Shown piece after piece: positions 54,240 through 64,000 of a DNA stretch of 64,000 nucleotides. Position 1 is the stretch's first letter, and each line of letters begins with the position of its first letter. A model generated the notes under the pieces. The model had not been told where the DNA came from and made no database searches. It saw nothing but the letters and a program-made list of their open reading frames with translations. Position numbers and translations under genes: made by a program. The DNA comes from Myxocyprinus asiaticus. Lineage: Eukaryota > Chordata > Actinopteri > Cypriniformes > Catostomidae. The DNA is taken from the NCBI RefSeq assembly GCF_019703515.2, contig NC_059365.1, positions 38,268,001-38,332,000 of the forward strand. Direction: 5' to 3'.

Positions 54240-54760
54240 GAATTTAAAATGGGTACTCCAAATTCAAACTATTGGAGAGAGTTGTCAACCCCGCCCGCTC
54301 CGCGCAACAGGAACAAGTAAACTGACTATGGCAAGTGGACAAGCCTAACACTAATCAGCTGATGTATACGTTTGCAATGTTTTTATTGTTTGCAATTTAT
54401 AAGCCAGCTCATGTGGATTTTTTTTATAACTCTGTCAAGGTTAGCTAGATGTATTGCTGGCTTCCATGGCTGCAGCTCTCTGTGTTTTCCCACTAGTGTC
54501 AAATCTGGCAAACCGGGGGTGTCGAAATACTATTGGAAATGGGCAGTGGGCGGGATCACACAGGCCAAAACACAAACGGAAATTCTAGCCCGGAATGGAT
54601 ATTTCAAAGTAGAATATACTGGCTGTAGCATTGTTTTCAGAAAAAAATTAAAAAAACAGTATTTCAACGTGGCATATTTCCTAAATCTCTAATAACATAT
54701 GATAATTTTATGCTTTAGTACAGAAAATATATTACATAATGCTCCTTTAATCCTGAAGTT
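54240..54760. repeat. dispersed repeat upstream of nme5
   Basis: Contains words typical of a dispersed fish repeat (tactccaaattcaaac, ggcaaaccgggggtgtcgaa, gcagtgggcgggatcacac), ending in cataatgctccttta. The frame across 54372-54692 is not supported as a gene. Confidence 0.5.
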
Positions 54761-54805
54761 AGACCTGCAATTTAAAGCAACTATATCGCGTCATTGTCTG
54801 TCTTG

Positions 54806-54818
54806 GTAACCTAGCAAC
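54806..54818 (+). promoter_or_regulatory. RFX X-box upstream of nme5
   Basis: GTAACCTAGCAAC matches the X-box format GTNRCC-N-RGYAAC bound by RFX factors that drive ciliary genes. It is about 230 bp before the nme5 ATG, a normal distance, and fits the ciliary role of NME5. Confidence 0.75.
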
Positions 54819-55046
54819 AAGGCTAACAGAAACATGACTCCGCGGAACCTGACAGACGGTTAATTTATATAAACTTGTAGTTTAGCTGATTAATAATTGC
54901 GGTTTTTTTTTTCTTCTTCTTCTTTCTGATTGGTAGACCTCTATTGAAATATTTACGTTTACAGAATAATTTGAGAAATGCCTTATCACGCATGTAATCC
55001 AAAACGAATTCCCGTTGAAAAGATTTAATGTTATTGATTAAACGTG

Positions 55047-60563
<5,517 letters not shown>

Positions 60564-60662
60564 TCACAAAAAAAGATACAGTAATTTTTTAAGCAACAAG
60601 TAGTTACTGTCTGAGTCTGTTTATATCATATTCTCCATATAATTTCAATGGCTTTGTTATAA

Positions 60663-60668
60663 AATAAA
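60663..60668 (+). terminator. nme5 polyadenylation signal
   Basis: AATAAA 100 bases after the second-copy stop codon. Confidence 0.75.
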
Positions 60669-60824
60669 AGTGTTTTTATAAACTAGTTTTGTTTCCTCTA
60701 TTTGTTTGATTGTGCATTCTAAATGTTTTAACTAAAAGAGACTGTAAATTTGTGTGGTGATTAGTGTAAGACCATATTGCAAATTTACAATGTCCTTTTA
60801 AAATATTATTATGAAAGTAGTATT

Positions 60825-61672
60825 CAGGGTTGGGAGGGTTACTTTTGAAATGTATTCCACTACAGATTACAGAATACATGCTGTGAAATGTAATTTGTAA
60901 CATATTCCATTAGATTACTCAAGGTCAGTAACGTATTCTAAATACTTTGGATTACTTCTTCATCACCGGTAGATTTTTTCACTTGTTTTGACTATAAAAA
61001 CTCTGCCAGTACAGTAAGACAAAATACACATGTTAAAAATACATTCTCTGAAAAACCCAAATATCTTATGCAGTGTTGTTTCTAAAACAAGATAAATCAA
61101 ACTGATCTTGTTTTAAGGATTTTTAGATATTTTTACAGGAAAACAATACAAAAATTATTATGAAGAATATGATTTTTGCCCTAATATCAAAGGTCTTACT
61201 AGAAAAAAATAAATTATGATCCAACGTGAATTTTCTTGATAAAAAATATGATCGTGCCTGGTAACATGTGCATGTAAAATGGCTAGAAATAGCATTTTAG
61301 CTTAGCATAAAGCTGACAATTTACACAAGGTTTATTTCTATTTCTTCTGCTCCAAACTTACTTGAAACTGACTTCTCTGTCTGCTCGTATGAATGTAACA
61401 CATCATAAGAAAGTGTTTCATTGCTGTTCAAATGCACTTTGGATCGCATCATTTATATGTATAAATGTTTTCCATCTGAAAGGACTAAATATTAAATGAA
61501 ACAAATGACAATAAAATGCAAAGTAATCTCTTCAGTAATCAAAATACTTTTTGAATGTAACTGTATTCTAAATAACAATGATTTAAATTGTATCTGTAGT
61601 AGAATAGTTACTTATATTTTGTATTTTAAATACATAATCCCGTTACATGTATTTCGTTACTCCCCAAACCTG
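60825..61672 (-). mobile_element. 848-bp hAT MITE, copy B, with perfect 8-bp target duplication
   Basis: Starts CAGGGTTGGGAGGGTTAC, ends ACTCCCCAAACCTG, inverted relative to copy A at 46014-46861. Octamer gtagtatt at 60817-60824 and 61673-61680. Same length as copy A and very similar throughout by eye. Confidence 0.93.
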
Positions 61673-61696
61673 GTAGTATTAGAACTAATAGATCTA

Positions 61697-61872
61697 TTAA
61701 AGGAATAGTTCACCCAAAAATGAAAATTCAGTCATCATATACTCACCCTCATGCCATCCCAGATGTGTATTCAGCTCTGTAGGTCCTTTCAATGCAAGTG
61801 AATGATGACCATAAATTTGAAGCTCCAAAAATCACAGGAAACAAAAAAGAAATCCTCCATGACTCCAGTGGT

Positions 61873-61911
<39 letters not shown>

Positions 61912-62330
61912 TCAGAAGCGATATGATAGGTGTGGGTTAGAAACAGATTTAAAAAGATTTAAATTCTTTTTTACTATGAACTTTCATTTTATTTTACATT
62001 TTTCAAGTGAAAATGGACATTTATGGTAAAAAGGACTTGAATATTGATCTGTTTCTCACCCACACTTATCATATCACTTCTGAAGATATAGATTTAACCA
62101 CTGGAGTCATATGGGTTACTTTTATGCTTTTTTAAAATTCTTTATGTGCTTTTTGGAACTTCAAAGTTCTGGCCAACATTCACTTGCATTGTATGGACCT
62201 ACAGAGCTGAAATATTCTTCTAAAAATCTTCATTTGTGTTCAGCAGAAGAAAGAAAGTCATACACATCTGGGATGGCATGATGGTGAGTAAATGAGAGAA
62301 TTTTCATTTTTGGTTGAATTATCCCTTTAA
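61697..62330. mobile_element. complete TTAA-type cyprinid MITE
   Basis: Terminal inverted repeats: aggaatagttcacccaaaaa on the left, and attatcccttt, the complement-type end, on the right, with TTAA at each edge. Internal mirror words include catgccatcccagatgtgta / acacatctgggatggcatga. A (TA)n tract lies at 61877-61902. This is the reference copy for fragments at 3123, 38855, 48380 and 59303. Confidence 0.85.
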
Positions 62331-62780
62331 ACTCCTCCATATTGCATAAAAATAGACTTTTATATTATTATATTAGGTTTTATTTTTTCTGATGGCAATA
62401 AACAAAACTTCTGCCCACATCCACACTTAAAAGAACTAAGATTAATTGAAGAACTTAATTGAGACCAAACAGTTTTTTATTTTAAATCTGAACAAAATGA
62501 TTGTACGAATCAAATGAAACAACGGCCTTTTGTACTGTTTTAACGTCGTATTACTTACTTGCTATCGCATAACGTGCAGGGAAATCCATCTACAAGTGGC
62601 CGTTATTAGTATTATTTTCTCTGCCCGCTATGAAATCACACATTTCTAAATTGTATTTAAAAAGGTCAACAACTTGTTCAGAAACCAAACAAGAACAAAG
62701 AGTTCTTCTTCCCTCCTTGACAAGAAGGTTCAGCAGAAGCGCGTTTGGGGGAGAATTTCTGTGACGTGTAAAGGACACAT

Positions 62781-62958
62781 CTGATTGGCCGTTGGAATGA
62801 CAGGCATTTCAAGATATCCAATCAAATGTCCCTTTACTAAAATTCCTTTATCTTCCAACCAGTAATATAAAACCAACCGCTGGGCGGCGCAATAAGGAAG
62901 GCCCCACACCGGGAAAGCATTCCACGGACACTTTTCAAGACAGCTTGCTGCTTTTACG
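62781..62958 (+). promoter_or_regulatory. hnrnpab promoter and 5' UTR exon
   Basis: CCAAT-type words (ctgattggcc at about 62781; tccaatcaaat at 62817), a TATA-like tataaaa at 62866-62872, then a GC-richer leader ending at a donor (TACG|GTAAGT, 62959). The matching acceptor is CCGCAG at 63366-63371, giving a 5' UTR intron of about 413 bp before the coding exon. Confidence 0.7.
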
Positions 62959-63399
62959 GTAAGTATTTACAAGCAAATCATTATTTGTTAACCCAACGCA
63001 CATATTTAATTGCGGTAACTCATAAATTAAATTATGAGTGAGTTGCAGAAGAGTAAAACTGTAAATGTATCAATTAATTGCGTAATGGAAAAGACGCGGC
63101 ATGGGCTGCTGCGAGCAACGCACGAGCTTTGTGTGGCGCCTCGCGCTACAGTGTATCAATTCTCTTCCTAACCGTTGATTAAAAAATGTAAAATTCAACG
63201 TCTATGGAATTCGTGCTGTTGCTTTTGTAACTCATCGTATTCCATCCACGTGTTTACATTTGTGTTGCGTATGAAAATGGAAGCGCCGCTGTTCAAAATG
63301 GTGGAGCAAATGCACAGTCTTTTGCGTTACATAAGGCCCTTCCTTTCGTAACCATCTCCATCTCTCCGCAGTTTTAGGTTTTCACATTAAACTACCATC

Positions 63400-64000
63400 A
63401 TGTCAGACGCCGAGCAGCAGTATATGGAGACATCGGAAAATGGCCACGAGGGCGAGGAGGATCTGAACGAAGCCGGGGAGGCTGCAGCGCACGCAGAAGC
63501 CGGCGCCGACGGAACGGCCGGGAATGACGAAGACTCTCAAAATGGTGCATCGGACGGCGGGCAAATTGATGCGAGCAAAGGAGAAGAAGATGCGGGGTAT
63601 GTTGGTGTTAAATGTTCGGTCATAAGATCATGTGTTCCTTTCCGTCTTTGTTGGCGCCATGTGTATGGGGGATGGGCGCTTTGGTGAATTAAGCATGGAG
63701 TGGGCCTAAATAAATAATTAATTACTGTTAGACATCTATATATAATGGTATCGAAAGTTTATGAGCGTAAGCGGTGTGTTTTGGGATTACATCAGCGTCG
63801 TGTTGGTTTAGCACGAGTATCAGCCTCATTTTATGTTTTAGGTGAAGAAATGGTGAATTTGATAAACGTGCTAGTACGCTCCCTTCCGGTCATACCCTGT
63901 TCACACGTTTTTCTGGTTGATTTCCTCAGGAAAATGTTTGTCGGGGGGCTCAGCTGGGACACTAGTAAAAAGGATCTTAAAGATTACTTCTCCAAATTTG
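63400..64000 (+). CDS. hnrnpab: hnRNP A/B, N-terminal part (runs off the window)
   Basis: RNA-binding protein of mRNA processing and transport. Coding exon 1 is 63400-63596: an acidic, Gly/Ala-rich leader starting [20 protein letters not shown] and ending [10 protein letters not shown]. The donor is GG|GTATGT. Exon 2 starts at 63930 after CTCAG and encodes the start of RRM1: [20 protein letters not shown], containing the RNP2 core (MFVGGL). The phrase [20 protein letters not shown] fits HNRNPAB better than the related HNRNPD (MFIGGLSWDTT). In human, HNRNPAB lies near COL23A1 and CLK4, supporting the call. The second RRM and Gly-rich tail lie beyond the window. Confidence 0.93.

Noticed and set aside
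55044..55046. GTG as an upstream nme5 start
   Set aside because: The ATG three bases later is the normal start; vertebrate GTG initiation is rare and not needed.

Overview
This is vertebrate nuclear DNA, almost certainly from a teleost and probably a cyprinid (carp/minnow family). The genes have many short exons with GT-AG (occasionally GC-AG) introns. The proteins they encode resemble vertebrate CLK4, RACK1, NME5, hnRNP A/B and the N-terminus of collagen XXIII. The DNA between them is packed with fish-type transposons: L1 LINEs, Tc1/mariner, hAT and TTAA-flanked MITEs, a tRNA-headed SINE and TA, GATA and GACA microsatellites. No tool or database was run; gene names rest on recognised protein sequence and exon phase.

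Layout. (1) 1-31 kb is gene-poor. It holds a 5'-truncated L1 with a perfect 15-bp target duplication (139-2326), a decayed Tc1 cut off at a hAT end (3674-4837), a deleted LTR retroelement whose gag-like frame carries two in-frame minisatellites (6827-8487), several foldback elements (a ~1.5-kb inverted repeat at 17.5-19.0 kb, another at 24.9-25.6 kb), SINEs and microsatellites. Much of it may be the first intron of col23a1, which reads leftwards out of the window. (2) 31.3-41.4 kb, minus strand: first exon of a col23a1-like membrane collagen, then the complete 12-coding-exon clk4-like kinase. The same-strand pairing CLK4 to COL23A1 matches human 5q35. (3) 41.5-49.3 kb: an L1 split by a Tc1/mariner element, a second LINE split by two hAT MITEs with perfect 8-bp duplications, a TTAA MITE and an antisense L1 scrap. 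(4) 49.5-53.4 kb, plus strand: complete rack1 (8 exons); five of its seven introns carry C/D-box snoRNA-like sequences. (5) 55.0-60.6 kb, plus strand: nme5, with an RFX X-box upstream, a nearly intact Tc1 in intron 1 and a duplicated terminal exon. (6) 62.9-64.0 kb, plus strand: 5' end of hnrnpab, running off the window.

Functional reading. rack1 (ribosomal scaffold with a pyrimidine-tract start and intronic snoRNAs), hnrnpab and clk4 (mRNA processing) are broadly expressed RNA/translation genes. nme5 is a ciliary gene and its X-box fits that. The clk4 promoter has adjacent heat-shock and CRE motifs, which fits the known heat-stress role of CLK1/4 kinases.

Most worth a second look: the identical ~145-bp copy of the nme5 terminal exon, with splice acceptor, stop and start of the 3' UTR, lying inside a MITE in the preceding intron with a SINE beside it; the expanded snoRNA set in rack1; the HSE/CRE pair and possible second promoter of clk4; and two 848-bp hAT copies in inverted orientation bracketing rack1-nme5.
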